The notes under the pieces are model-generated. The model saw nothing but the letters and a program-made list of their open reading frames with translations, made no database searches and was not told the DNA's origin. From positions 1-11,055 of the forward strand of contig DLBP01000067.1 in the NCBI GenBank assembly GCA_002480165.1: a DNA stretch of 11,055 bases, given 5' to 3'. Of this stretch, positions 1-5,144 are shown piece after piece (position 1 is the first letter of the stretch; the number at the start of each line of letters is the position of its first letter). The position numbers were made by a program, and so were the translations under genes. Source of the stretch: Proteobacteria bacterium UBA7821. GTDB taxonomy: Bacteria; Pseudomonadota; Gammaproteobacteria; Comchoanobacterales; Comchoanobacteraceae.

Positions 1-281
1 CAGAATATCTGGCCATAGGTGTCATCCCCAACGGTTGCAATTAGCTCGGTGCTCAAGCCGAGCTCGGCTAAGGCCGCGATGGTGTTTGCAACAGATCCAC
101 CGGCTAGAGTTTCAGATGTCTGTTTGAGCGTTCTGAGTCTGGTGGATTCTTGGTTATCGATCAGGACCATGCCGCTTTTAATCAGGTTGTTGTCCTGAAT
201 GAACTGGTCATCGACGCCGTCAATAATCACATCCAGTACAGCATTGCCAATTCCTAGGATGTCGATGGTTTTTTGAGTCAT
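1..281 (-). CDS. PfkB/ribokinase-family carbohydrate or nucleoside kinase, 5' part only
   Basis: Reading leftward from ATG at 281, the first 93 codons are visible and the rest lies beyond the window. The product begins MTQKTIDILGIGNAVLDVII, the usual first strand of PfkB kinases (G-x-G-N-A-x-x-D). A GGSVANT motif follows near residues 61-67, which is the substrate-binding and signature-1 region, and then a TVGDD segment. PfkB kinases phosphorylate sugars or nucleosides with ATP in the cytoplasm. The N-A-x-x-D start and GGSVANT spelling resemble the adenosine kinase-like branch, but the substrate cannot be fixed from this fragment. An AAGGG-type Shine-Dalgarno sequence lies just upstream of the start. 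The gene is transcribed divergently from corB, from the promoter at 319-347. Confidence 0.88.
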   Translation of the reverse strand, partial: MTQKTIDILGIGNAVLDVIIDGVDDQFIQDNNLIKSGMVLIDNQESTRLRTLKQTSETLAGGSVANTIAALAELGLSTELIATVGDDTYGQIF

Positions 282-318
282 TTATACCCTTCAGTTGGTT
301 GGATTTTCAACGGAGAGG

Positions 319-347
319 ATTCTAGCATGCTTTATTCTTTAAATCAA
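319..347 (-). promoter_or_regulatory. Sigma70-like promoter for the leftward PfkB kinase gene
   Basis: On the minus strand there is TTGATT (342-347) as a -35, a 17-bp spacer, and TAGAAT (319-324) as a -10. The predicted start lies near base 312, giving a leader of about 30 bases before the ATG at 281. The -35 shares bases with the -35 of the opposing corB promoter. The evidence is consensus matching by eye. Confidence 0.55.
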
Positions 348-366
348 TAACTGTCTGGTTTATACT
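338..366 (+). promoter_or_regulatory. Sigma70-like promoter for corB
   Basis: TTTAAA (338-343) is followed by a 17-bp spacer and TATACT (361-366), matching 4/6 and 5/6 of consensus. Transcription would start near base 373. That leaves essentially no leader for the ATG at 375, and therefore favours the ATG at 408 as the corB start. The -35 overlaps the -35 of the divergent kinase promoter. Confidence 0.5.
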
Positions 367-407
367 GTTTGCGGATGTTTGTAACGCGATCGGCGGGGGT
401 GTCATTG

Positions 408-1643
408 ATGGTTATTTTGATTTTAGTAATATTTTTATTGCTGTGTTTCTCGGCTTTTTTCTCAGGTTCCGAGACAGCAATGATGGCAATTAACCGCTAC
501 CAATTGTCCGTTGCAGTCAGTGAGCGTGATGCGCCTGCTCAGCTAATTGATAAACTGCTAAGTACGCCTGAGAAGCTGATTGGTATGATTTTAGTCGGCA
601 ACATGATCATGAACAATATGGCCATGACTTTGGTGACGAGTTATTTTTCGAATAACTATCCAGAATGGGGCATTGCGTTGGCTTTCGTGTTGCTGACATT
701 ATTTCAATTGGTCTTTTGTGAGGTGTTGCCCAAGACGATTGCGGCGGCTTATTCCTTTCAGTTATCGCGTGTGTTGGTCTATCCACTTAGAATTGTGATG
801 ACGCTGCTGTCGCCAGTGGTTTTTTTGTTGTCATGTGTGACGAATGCGCTACTGTCATGCTTTGGCTTGTCTGCCTCGCAAAGAAAAGCGGCTGATTTGA
901 CTGTTGATGAGTTAAAAGGCTTGGTCCGCCTGGGTGGTCGTGAGTTGCCGAATAAAAATAGACACATGTTGTTAAACATTTTGGATATTGAATCTGTATT
1001 TGTTGAAGATGTCATGCTGCCAAAGCAGCAAATGCTGCTAATTAATATCGCGGATTCATTGTCTGATATTCAGAGTCAGTTGATGTCATCCGAGTGTCGT
1101 CATGCTTTGTTTTATCGTCACGATTTGGATTCTATTCAGGGGGTTTTGTCATTGCGTCGTTCTTATAAATTAATGGCTGACTCCAAGCTAAGCTACCATC
1201 GATTACAGCGTTCGCTTGATTCGGTGTGTTATGTGCCGGTTGGTTCATTATTGTCAACGCAGTTGTCCAAATATGATGGTTATCGAAAGTCGTACGGGGT
1301 GGTTGTTGATGAGTATGGCAAGTTGATGGGCTTGCTGACGCAGCATGAGATATCTAGGTTTGTTGTTGGTTACTGGATAGATCCAGATCGATTTGGTCAG
1401 ATCACCAGTGTTTCGCCATCTGAAGTGCATGTCATGGGGGATGTTTCGGTTCGTTCTGTCAATCAGGCGCTGGCTGTTGAGATGCCAACGAGTGGACCGG
1501 TGACCTTGTCGGGTTTGGTCATTGAGCACTTGGAGTGTCTGCCAGATGGGCCCGTGTCTGTGAAGTTGGATAACGTGATGGTCGAAGTGGTTGAGATTAA
1601 CGAGAACTTGATCGCTTATCTTAAGGTGGTTCGGGTAACTTGA
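408..1643 (+). CDS. corB: CorB-like CNNM/CorC-family membrane protein (DUF21 - CBS pair - CorC/HlyC domain)
   Basis: This is a 411-residue protein, close to E. coli CorB (YfjD) in length and domain order. From the ATG at 408, residues 1-18 form a membrane segment followed by S-G-S-E-T (19-23), the conserved DUF21/CNNM start. The motifs G-N-M-I-M-N-N (about 64) and E-V-L-P-K-T (about 106) and further membrane segments reach to about residue 150. A cytoplasmic CBS pair follows, with V-V-V-D-E-Y-G near 303, and then the C-terminal CorC/HlyC-type domain. CNNM/CorC proteins are inner-membrane proteins linked to Mg2+ export and homeostasis; the exact ion is inferred. In-frame TTG (369) and ATG (375) starts exist upstream, but the predicted promoter places transcription start near 373. 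A G-rich stretch (394-399) could serve the ATG at 408. A small unknown gene follows 22 bases downstream, in an apparent operon. Confidence 0.85.
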   Translation: MVILILVIFLLLCFSAFFSGSETAMMAINRYQLSVAVSERDAPAQLIDKLLSTPEKLIGMILVGNMIMNNMAMTLVTSYFSNNYPEWGIALAFVLLTLFQLVFCEVLPKTIAAAYSFQLSRVLVYPLRIVMTLLSPVVFLLSCVTNALLSCFGLSASQRKAADLTVDELKGLVRLGGRELPNKNRHMLLNILDIESVFVEDVMLPKQQMLLINIADSLSDIQSQLMSSECRHALFYRHDLDSIQGVLSLRRSYKLMADSKLSYHRLQRSLDSVCYVPVGSLLSTQLSKYDGYRKSYGVVVDEYGKLMGLLTQHEISRFVVGYWIDPDRFGQITSVSPSEVHVMGDVSVRSVNQALAVEMPTSGPVTLSGLVIEHLECLPDGPVSVKLDNVMVEVVEINENLIAYLKVVRVT

Positions 1644-1665
1644 TTGACGGTATGGTGGCTAGTCA

Positions 1666-2076
1666 ATGTGGCTGTGTTACGCTATTGTCATGTTGTATTT
1701 GTTTTTGTTGATGGTGAATGTGACGTCTGTGTGGTCTGTCGGTTGGTTGCCACTCGTTGGCAACGCTGCTGTTTTTTCTAGTGCTGATGCTAGGCAATTG
1801 AGTCATTTGGTTAATTTGGCAAGATTGTATACCCGGCTCAGTGGTGGTGATGCTGAGGTTGTGTGTGAGGCTGGGAGTATTGCGGTTGCGCATGGCAATG
1901 GTGACGTGAGCTCCAAGCTGGTTGTGTCGCCATGTGCTTGGGTTGGGCAGGGAGCGGGCGTGCGTTTTGTTGATGGGGTGATGCTGTTTAATAGTGGGCA
2001 TTTTGATCTGGCGGACGGCCTGTCGAGTGTGGTGATTAGTCCAGTTGGTCGAGTGAGAATTGATCAGCGCTCGTGA
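1666..2076 (+). CDS. Small membrane-anchored or secreted protein, weakly GspH/FimT pseudopilin-like
   Basis: This is a 136-residue protein I do not firmly recognise. The start is set by an in-frame TAG at 1660 and a GGTGG (1654-1658) 7 bases before the ATG. Residues 3-25 are strongly hydrophobic, as in a signal anchor. The remainder looks soluble. An L-x-x-L-x-x-L-A-R stretch with a V-V-C follows the anchor, and the C-terminus reads G-V-R-F-V-D-G ... F-D-L ... V-V-I-S-P-V-G-R-V-R-I. That ending resembles the GspH/FimT pseudopilin domain, where a strand with S-x-x-G-R-V-R closes the fold. The prepilin leader (G-F-T-L-x-E) is absent, so normal PilD processing is not expected. It could be a degenerate pseudopilin, a relative with a conventional anchor, or an unrelated protein. 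The coding strand is very rich in G and T. It lies between corB and an IcmD-like gene. Confidence 0.6.
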   Translation: MWLCYAIVMLYLFLLMVNVTSVWSVGWLPLVGNAAVFSSADARQLSHLVNLARLYTRLSGGDAEVVCEAGSIAVAHGNGDVSSKLVVSPCAWVGQGAGVRFVDGVMLFNSGHFDLADGLSSVVISPVGRVRIDQRS

Positions 2077-2080
2077 GGCA

Positions 2081-2109
2081 TTGATTTATTGTCAGTGCTA
2101 AGCTATAAT
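2081..2109 (+). promoter_or_regulatory. Strong sigma70-like promoter ahead of the IcmD-like gene and adk
   Basis: TTGATT (2081-2086), a 17-bp spacer and a perfect TATAAT (2104-2109) lie just after the stop of the preceding gene at 2076. Predicted transcription start is near 2116, about 20 bases before the GTG at 2136. The same TTGATT-N17 arrangement occurs in the leftward promoter at 319-347. adk, 9 bases after the IcmD-like gene, would be co-transcribed. Confidence 0.6.
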
Positions 2110-2135
2110 CAGTTAGGTTTTAATGGGTCAGCCTG

Positions 2136-2504
2136 GTGTTTCGAATTATTTTATCTCTTTCAGTGGTTCTTTTGGGATCCTTTTTATTTGCCGAAGAGTT
2201 TCAGGTTAAGCATATTTTGGATGGGGTTGATAAGCCTGCGTCTAAGTCTCCTGTGGCAGCCGTCTCGGCTGCTAAGCCAATCCGATTCGATTCACCAGAG
2301 GCGGTGGGCTTTGCTCATGATATTATTTCACTGGTTCACTATGTTTCTGGCTTGGCAGGTTTGGCTATGCTGGCCATCGCTTTCGGGCAGTTGAGTTCCC
2401 ACCGGGATAACCCAGCTGCCTATCCGTTAGGTCGGGTGTTCGTTGTTTTCTTATTGGCCTTTATACTGCTTCTTTTGCCATTTATTCCCTATGTTTATGA
2501 TTGA
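2136..2504 (+). CDS. IcmD/DotP-like small inner-membrane protein
   Basis: This is a 122-residue protein starting at GTG 2136. An in-frame stop at 2121 and the lack of an early ATG force this start, and GGGT at 2125-2128 can act as ribosome binding site. Residues 1-19 look like a cleavable signal peptide ending L-F-A before E-E. A hydrophilic stretch follows, then two membrane segments (about 60-84 and 98-118) separated by a short loop, S-S-H-R-D-N-P-A-A-Y-P-L-G. A two-helix protein with an H-(R/K)-D-N-P-x-x-x-P-(L/I)-G loop and an L-L-P-F ending matches what I recall of IcmD (DotP), a small inner-membrane component of the Dot/Icm type IVB secretion system. That comparison is from memory, not an alignment. 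No other Dot/Icm gene is in the window; it lies directly before adk. Other two-helix, VirB2-like proteins are an alternative. Confidence 0.6.
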   Translation: MFRIILSLSVVLLGSFLFAEEFQVKHILDGVDKPASKSPVAAVSAAKPIRFDSPEAVGFAHDIISLVHYVSGLAGLAMLAIAFGQLSSHRDNPAAYPLGRVFVVFLLAFILLLLPFIPYVYD

Positions 2505-2513
2505 GTTATTAGC

Positions 2514-3149
2514 ATGATAATTGTATTAATCGGACCACCAGGTGTTGGGAAAGGGACTCAGGCAAAGCGTCTGTGTGACACTCTGTCTCTCAGGCATTTG
2601 TCCTCAGGTGATATTCTCAGACAGGCTGTTAAAGAGGCGTCACCGGACAGTCAGTTGGCTAAGCAGCTTGCGTCAGGTTCGTTGGTTGATGATGGTGTGG
2701 TTTGCCAGCTGATACTTGATGTGATTCGATCGTCCGATCAGGGTTGTCTACTAGATGGTTTCCCAAGGACAGAGTCGCAGGCCCGCTTTCTCGCTGACAG
2801 TGGGATTGCGATCTCGCATGTCGTTGAGTTGGATATTAAGGATGAGCGGGTAGTCGAGCGCATATCGGGTCGAATGGTTCATGCCTCGGGGCGTGTGTAT
2901 CACAAGCTCTATAATCCACCCAAGGTTGAGGGTTTGGATGATGTGACTGGTGAGCCACTGATGGTTAGGTCTGATGACTCTGCTGATGTGGTGATTAATC
3001 GCTTGGCGATTTACAAGCAAGAAGCTGGCGCATTGTTGGCTTACTATCGATCTAGTGAGGTGGGGTTATTAGATGTTGCTGTGGTTGATGCCAATCAGGA
3101 TATCGATAGCGTTACTAGAAGCATACTCAAGGTCGTGTCAGACCGTTAA
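2514..3149 (+). CDS. adk: Adenylate kinase
   Basis: This cytoplasmic enzyme interconverts ATP + AMP and 2 ADP, setting adenylate energy charge. At 211 residues it is close to the usual 214 of gammaproteobacteria. The P-loop G-P-P-G-V-G-K-G-T spans residues 7-15, the NMP-binding region follows (S-S-G-D near 31), and D-G-F-P-R is at 81-85. The long LID begins G-R-M-V-H-A-S-G-R-V-Y-H and contains N-P-P-K-V-E-G and D-D-V-T-G-E, with no zinc cysteines, as in E. coli. The LID is about one residue shorter than the familiar H-A-P-S-G-R-V-Y-H. The ATG at 2514 follows the IcmD-like gene by 9 bases, with only a weak GAG as ribosome site, so translation may be coupled. The last 168 bases of the gene are repeated in decayed form immediately downstream. 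Confidence 0.96.
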   Translation: MIIVLIGPPGVGKGTQAKRLCDTLSLRHLSSGDILRQAVKEASPDSQLAKQLASGSLVDDGVVCQLILDVIRSSDQGCLLDGFPRTESQARFLADSGIAISHVVELDIKDERVVERISGRMVHASGRVYHKLYNPPKVEGLDDVTGEPLMVRSDDSADVVINRLAIYKQEAGALLAYYRSSEVGLLDVAVVDANQDIDSVTRSILKVVSDR

Positions 3150-3361
3150 TCTACATGTTTGATCTCTTGTTATTGTTGAGCTGATGTCGTGATTAATCGT
3201 TTGGTAATTCACAAGCAAGGCGGTCAGCGCATTGTTGGCTGGTGCTTGATTTAGTCAGCTGTGGTTAATTCCAATCAAGATATCGATAGCGTTACTAGAA
3301 GCATACTCAAGGCCGTGTCAGCCCCTTAGTCAACCAGTCACATTTCTCTTTTTGATCTCTT
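2982..3361 (+). repeat. Degenerate tandem duplication covering the adk 3' end and its flank
   Basis: Unit 1 (2982-3179) contains the last 168 bases of adk plus about 30 bases of flank. Unit 2 (3180 to about 3361) starts exactly where unit 1 ends. The first stretch (2982-3020 against 3180-3218) differs at only a few bases. A 1-base insertion and a 19-base deletion follow in unit 2. Then a 34-base run is identical (3099-3132 against 3279-3312). Both units end near the same tttgatctctt (3158-3168 and 3351-3361), so the flank was duplicated too. Confidence 0.9.
3180..3330 (+). pseudogene. Decayed partial copy of adk (C-terminal fragment)
   Basis: This is the coding part of the second repeat unit. 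Read in the adk frame it starts D-V-V-I-N-R-L-V-I-H-K-Q, matching adk D-V-V-I-N-R-L-A-I-Y-K-Q. It then loses frame through a 1-base insertion and meets TAG at 3252. In the frame restored after the 19-base deletion it ends N-Q-D-I-D-S-V-T-R-S-I-L-K-A-V-S-A-P before a TAG at 3328, nearly the adk C-terminus. It lacks the P-loop and LID and has no start signal, so it cannot be functional. The best preserved part is the last 50 bases. Confidence 0.85.
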
Positions 3362-3368
3362 TATCTAT

Positions 3369-3402
3369 CCAATGGTTCTTATCGATCGATTGGCCTCTTT
3401 TT
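3369..3402 (+). terminator. Weak intrinsic terminator candidate after adk
   Basis: CCAAT (3369-3373) can pair with ATTGG (3389-3393), followed by CCTC and a five-T run (3398-3402). The stem is only 5 bp with a 15-base loop, so the hairpin is poor. It is listed because it is the only stem-plus-T-run candidate between adk and the mraZ promoter. The region 3330-3425 otherwise shows only T-rich sequence and a short atcgatcgat palindrome. Confidence 0.2.
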
Positions 3403-3425
3403 GTCTCTCGTGAGTTATTAAGTGG

Positions 3426-3454
3426 TTATTTTTTTGTTTTAAGGCTTCTATAAT
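3426..3454 (+). promoter_or_regulatory. Probable promoter of the dcw cluster (Pmra-like)
   Basis: A perfect TATAAT at 3449-3454 has only a weak -35 (TTATTT, 3426-3431) 17 bp upstream, inside a T-rich stretch. The predicted start near 3461 lies about 20 bases before the first MraZ box. A weak -35 is compatible with a regulated promoter. No other good promoter is seen between adk and mraZ. Confidence 0.5.
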
Positions 3455-3482
3455 GGAGTTTTATGTGCTATTGTGTATATAA

Positions 3483-3507
3483 GTGGGTATAAGTGGTGAA
3501 TAGTGGT
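3483..3507 (+). promoter_or_regulatory. Three MraZ boxes (operator of the dcw cluster)
   Basis: GTGGG (3483-3487), GTGGT (3493-3497) and GTGGT (3503-3507) are direct repeats separated by exactly 5 bases, a 10-bp period. This is the known MraZ operator architecture (GTGGG-type repeats with 5-base spacers upstream of mraZ). They lie between the predicted transcription start and the mraZ ATG at 3515, the last one overlapping the ribosome-binding region. MraZ bound here could block both transcription and translation initiation. Confidence 0.85.
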
Positions 3508-3514
3508 AGTTTCG

Positions 3515-3973
3515 ATGCAAACCCGATTCAGAGGAATCAGCGCAGTTAACATGGATAGCAAGGGGAGGATTGCTATTCCTGTTAAGTATCGAAACTACCT
3601 CTTGCAAGAGAGGGGCGCTTGTTTGGTCGTAACCATTGATACAAATGACAAATGTCTACTACTTTACCCACTGCCTGAATGGGAAGAGATCGAGAAGCAG
3701 ATTGAATCCTTGCCAAGCTTCGATCAACAAGCACGAAGAATCCAACGTCTGCTCATCGGTTATGCGACCGAGGTGGATATGGATAAGAATGGCCGAATCT
3801 TATTGTCTCCTATGTTAAGAGATTATGCAGACCTGGACAAACAGTTGGTCCTCGTTGGGCAGGGAAAGCGCTTTGAATTGTGGTCCAAAAAGATCTGGGA
3901 TGAGACAACCAAAGAATTGCATAATCGCTCTTCTGATGAAGTGCCCGAGTCAATGAAGTGGTTGTCGCTATGA
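3515..3973 (+). CDS. mraZ: MraZ, transcriptional regulator of the division/cell-wall cluster
   Basis: This is a 152-residue protein made of two AbrB-like halves. The first carries N-M-D-S-K-G-R-I-A-I-P (about 13-23) and the second M-D-K-N-G-R-I-L-L-S-P (about 89-99), the paired D-x-x-G-R motifs that bind DNA in the ring-shaped MraZ oligomer. Y-P-L-P-E-W, R-R-I-Q-R-L-L-I-G and F-E-L-W are further family marks. The ATG at 3515 gives M-Q-T-R-F-R-G, close to the family's usual M-F-R-G start. An in-frame GTG at 3503 lies inside the third MraZ box and is less likely. MraZ binds the repeats at 3483-3507 and is expected to repress its own operon. Its stop overlaps the rsmH start as ATGA. Confidence 0.96.
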   Translation: MQTRFRGISAVNMDSKGRIAIPVKYRNYLLQERGACLVVTIDTNDKCLLLYPLPEWEEIEKQIESLPSFDQQARRIQRLLIGYATEVDMDKNGRILLSPMLRDYADLDKQLVLVGQGKRFELWSKKIWDETTKELHNRSSDEVPESMKWLSL

Positions 3974-4881
3974 TCACAGAGCACAAACCGGTCATGCTTA
4001 ATGAGGTTCTTCGCTCATTGGCAATACAGGAAGATGCCAGAGTATTAGATATGACTTATGGACGTGGCGGGCATGCTAACGCAATGCTTGGCTTGTTAGG
4101 AGAGCAGGGGCGTCTTGTCGTCGTCGATTGTGATGCCAGCGCAATAGAACACGCAGAGCAACACTTGAGCGATGATGAGCGCATCACAATTCATCATGAA
4201 CAGCACGATGCGGTTGTGTCAAAACTCATAGATGAGCAGTTTCAATTCGACAGTGTTCTAATGGATTTGGGTGTCTCATCGCCACAGCTTGATGATCCGA
4301 CTCGTGGGTTTAGCTTTCGATTTGATGGCCCTCTAGACATGAGAATGGATCAACGCCAACCGATTACAGCTGCTTCATGGATCAACAATACCGATGAACA
4401 GACAATGGCTGATTGTATCTGGCGGTATGGTGATGAAAAGAGATCAAGGAAAATCGCTGAAGCTATCTGCAATAACCGACCAGTCGATTCAACACAACAA
4501 TTGAAAAATCTCATTCATGGCGTCAAGCCAAGGCGTGCTGGACAGAAGATTGACCCAGCCACTAAGACATTTCAGGCGATTAGGATCTGTATCAATCGAG
4601 AATTGATACAATTAGAAAAAACCTTGCCAGTTATACTGCAATTACTAAGAGTCGGTGGCCGATTTGCCGTGATCACCTTTCAAGGACATGAGCAAACAAT
4701 TCTCAAGAACTTTATCAAGCGGCATAAGACTCCAAAGCGAAACAAATATCAAGAGATTTCACCCCCGGCAGACCACGCCATATTAACCGTGCTCGAGCGC
4801 ATTAAGCCGTCGAACGATGAGCGACTGAATAATAATCGTGCTCGAAGCGCACAGTTAACCGTCATGGAGAGAGTTCAATGA
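3970..4881 (+). CDS. rsmH: 16S rRNA (cytosine-1402-N4)-methyltransferase RsmH (MraW)
   Basis: This enzyme uses S-adenosylmethionine to methylate N4 of C1402 in the decoding centre of 16S rRNA. The 303-residue product has H-K-P-V-M near the start and a SAM-binding D-M-T-Y-G-R-G-G-H (27-35). It also has D-L-G-V-S-S-P-Q-L-D-D, R-G-F-S-F, G-P-L-D-M-R-M-D, Y-G-D-E-K and P-A-T-K-T-F-Q-A-I-R-I. The usual S-F-H-S-L-E-D-R late in the protein is replaced by T-F-Q-G-H-E-Q-T (236-243), which is unusual for the family. The start at 3970 overlaps the mraZ stop as ATGA. An in-frame GTG at 3958 is less likely because the family starts close to the H-K-P-V motif. The end overlaps ftsL as ATGA. Confidence 0.95.
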   Translation: MITEHKPVMLNEVLRSLAIQEDARVLDMTYGRGGHANAMLGLLGEQGRLVVVDCDASAIEHAEQHLSDDERITIHHEQHDAVVSKLIDEQFQFDSVLMDLGVSSPQLDDPTRGFSFRFDGPLDMRMDQRQPITAASWINNTDEQTMADCIWRYGDEKRSRKIAEAICNNRPVDSTQQLKNLIHGVKPRRAGQKIDPATKTFQAIRICINRELIQLEKTLPVILQLLRVGGRFAVITFQGHEQTILKNFIKRHKTPKRNKYQEISPPADHAILTVLERIKPSNDERLNNNRARSAQLTVMERVQ

Positions 4882-5144
4882 AGCAATCACTATCAGCGTT
4901 TTATTTAATGTACATCACACCAATTGTATTGATCATCATCACTTCTTTGTCATTAATTCATGCAAACTACCGGATTAAATCTAATGAGTTTGCCATTAGT
5001 CGACACAATAAACAGATTGTGCAACTGGATGTATCCGTCCGAGATTTGGCGATTAAATACGACATCAGCTTTTCAGGTGGCCCAAGACTCTACGATACAG
5101 CATATAATTCACTGAATATGATTATACCAGACACCGATGGCTAG
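4878..5144 (+). CDS. ftsL: Cell division protein FtsL
   Basis: This 88-residue bitopic membrane protein has a short cytoplasmic N-terminus, one membrane helix at about residues 9-28, and a periplasmic part (I-H-A-N-Y-R onward) that can form a coiled coil. It ends A-Y-N-S-L-N-M-I-I-P, comparable with the family's A-x-x-x-L-x-M-x-x-P. FtsL joins FtsB and FtsQ to activate septal peptidoglycan synthesis by FtsW-FtsI. It is short compared with the 121 residues of E. coli FtsL, mainly at the N-terminus. Identification rests on topology, the C-terminal motif and position between rsmH and ftsI. The ATG overlaps the rsmH stop, with GGAGAG a few bases upstream. The stop lies 8 bases into ftsI. Confidence 0.9.
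   Translation: MKQSLSAFYLMYITPIVLIIITSLSLIHANYRIKSNEFAISRHNKQIVQLDVSVRDLAIKYDISFSGGPRLYDTAYNSLNMIIPDTDG

Noticed and set aside
1663..2001. Minus-strand frame antisense to the pseudopilin-like gene
   Set aside because: The product is rich in H, N, Q, T and P, a typical shadow of a G/T-rich coding strand, with no start signal or recognisable motif.
2089..2394. Open frame of about 101 codons overlapping the IcmD-like gene
   Set aside because: It overlaps in another frame. Its product is rich in W, F and S without family features, whereas the frame from 2136 has a signal peptide and two clean membrane helices.
3180..3330. Functional small gene in the adk duplicate
   Set aside because: It has no start with a ribosome site. 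Stops and a frameshift break it, and it encodes only the last part of the adenylate kinase fold.
3381..3390. atcgatcgat palindrome as an operator or attachment site
   Set aside because: It is a short simple alternating palindrome with no second copy or neighbouring integrase to give it meaning.
3471..3483. Second promoter -10 in tgtatataag just before the MraZ boxes
   Set aside because: No acceptable -35 lies 16-18 bases upstream, whereas the TATAAT at 3449 is a full match.
3503..3514. GTG at 3503 as the mraZ start
   Set aside because: It lies in the third MraZ box and would add four residues before the M-Q-T-R-F-R-G start that fits the family.
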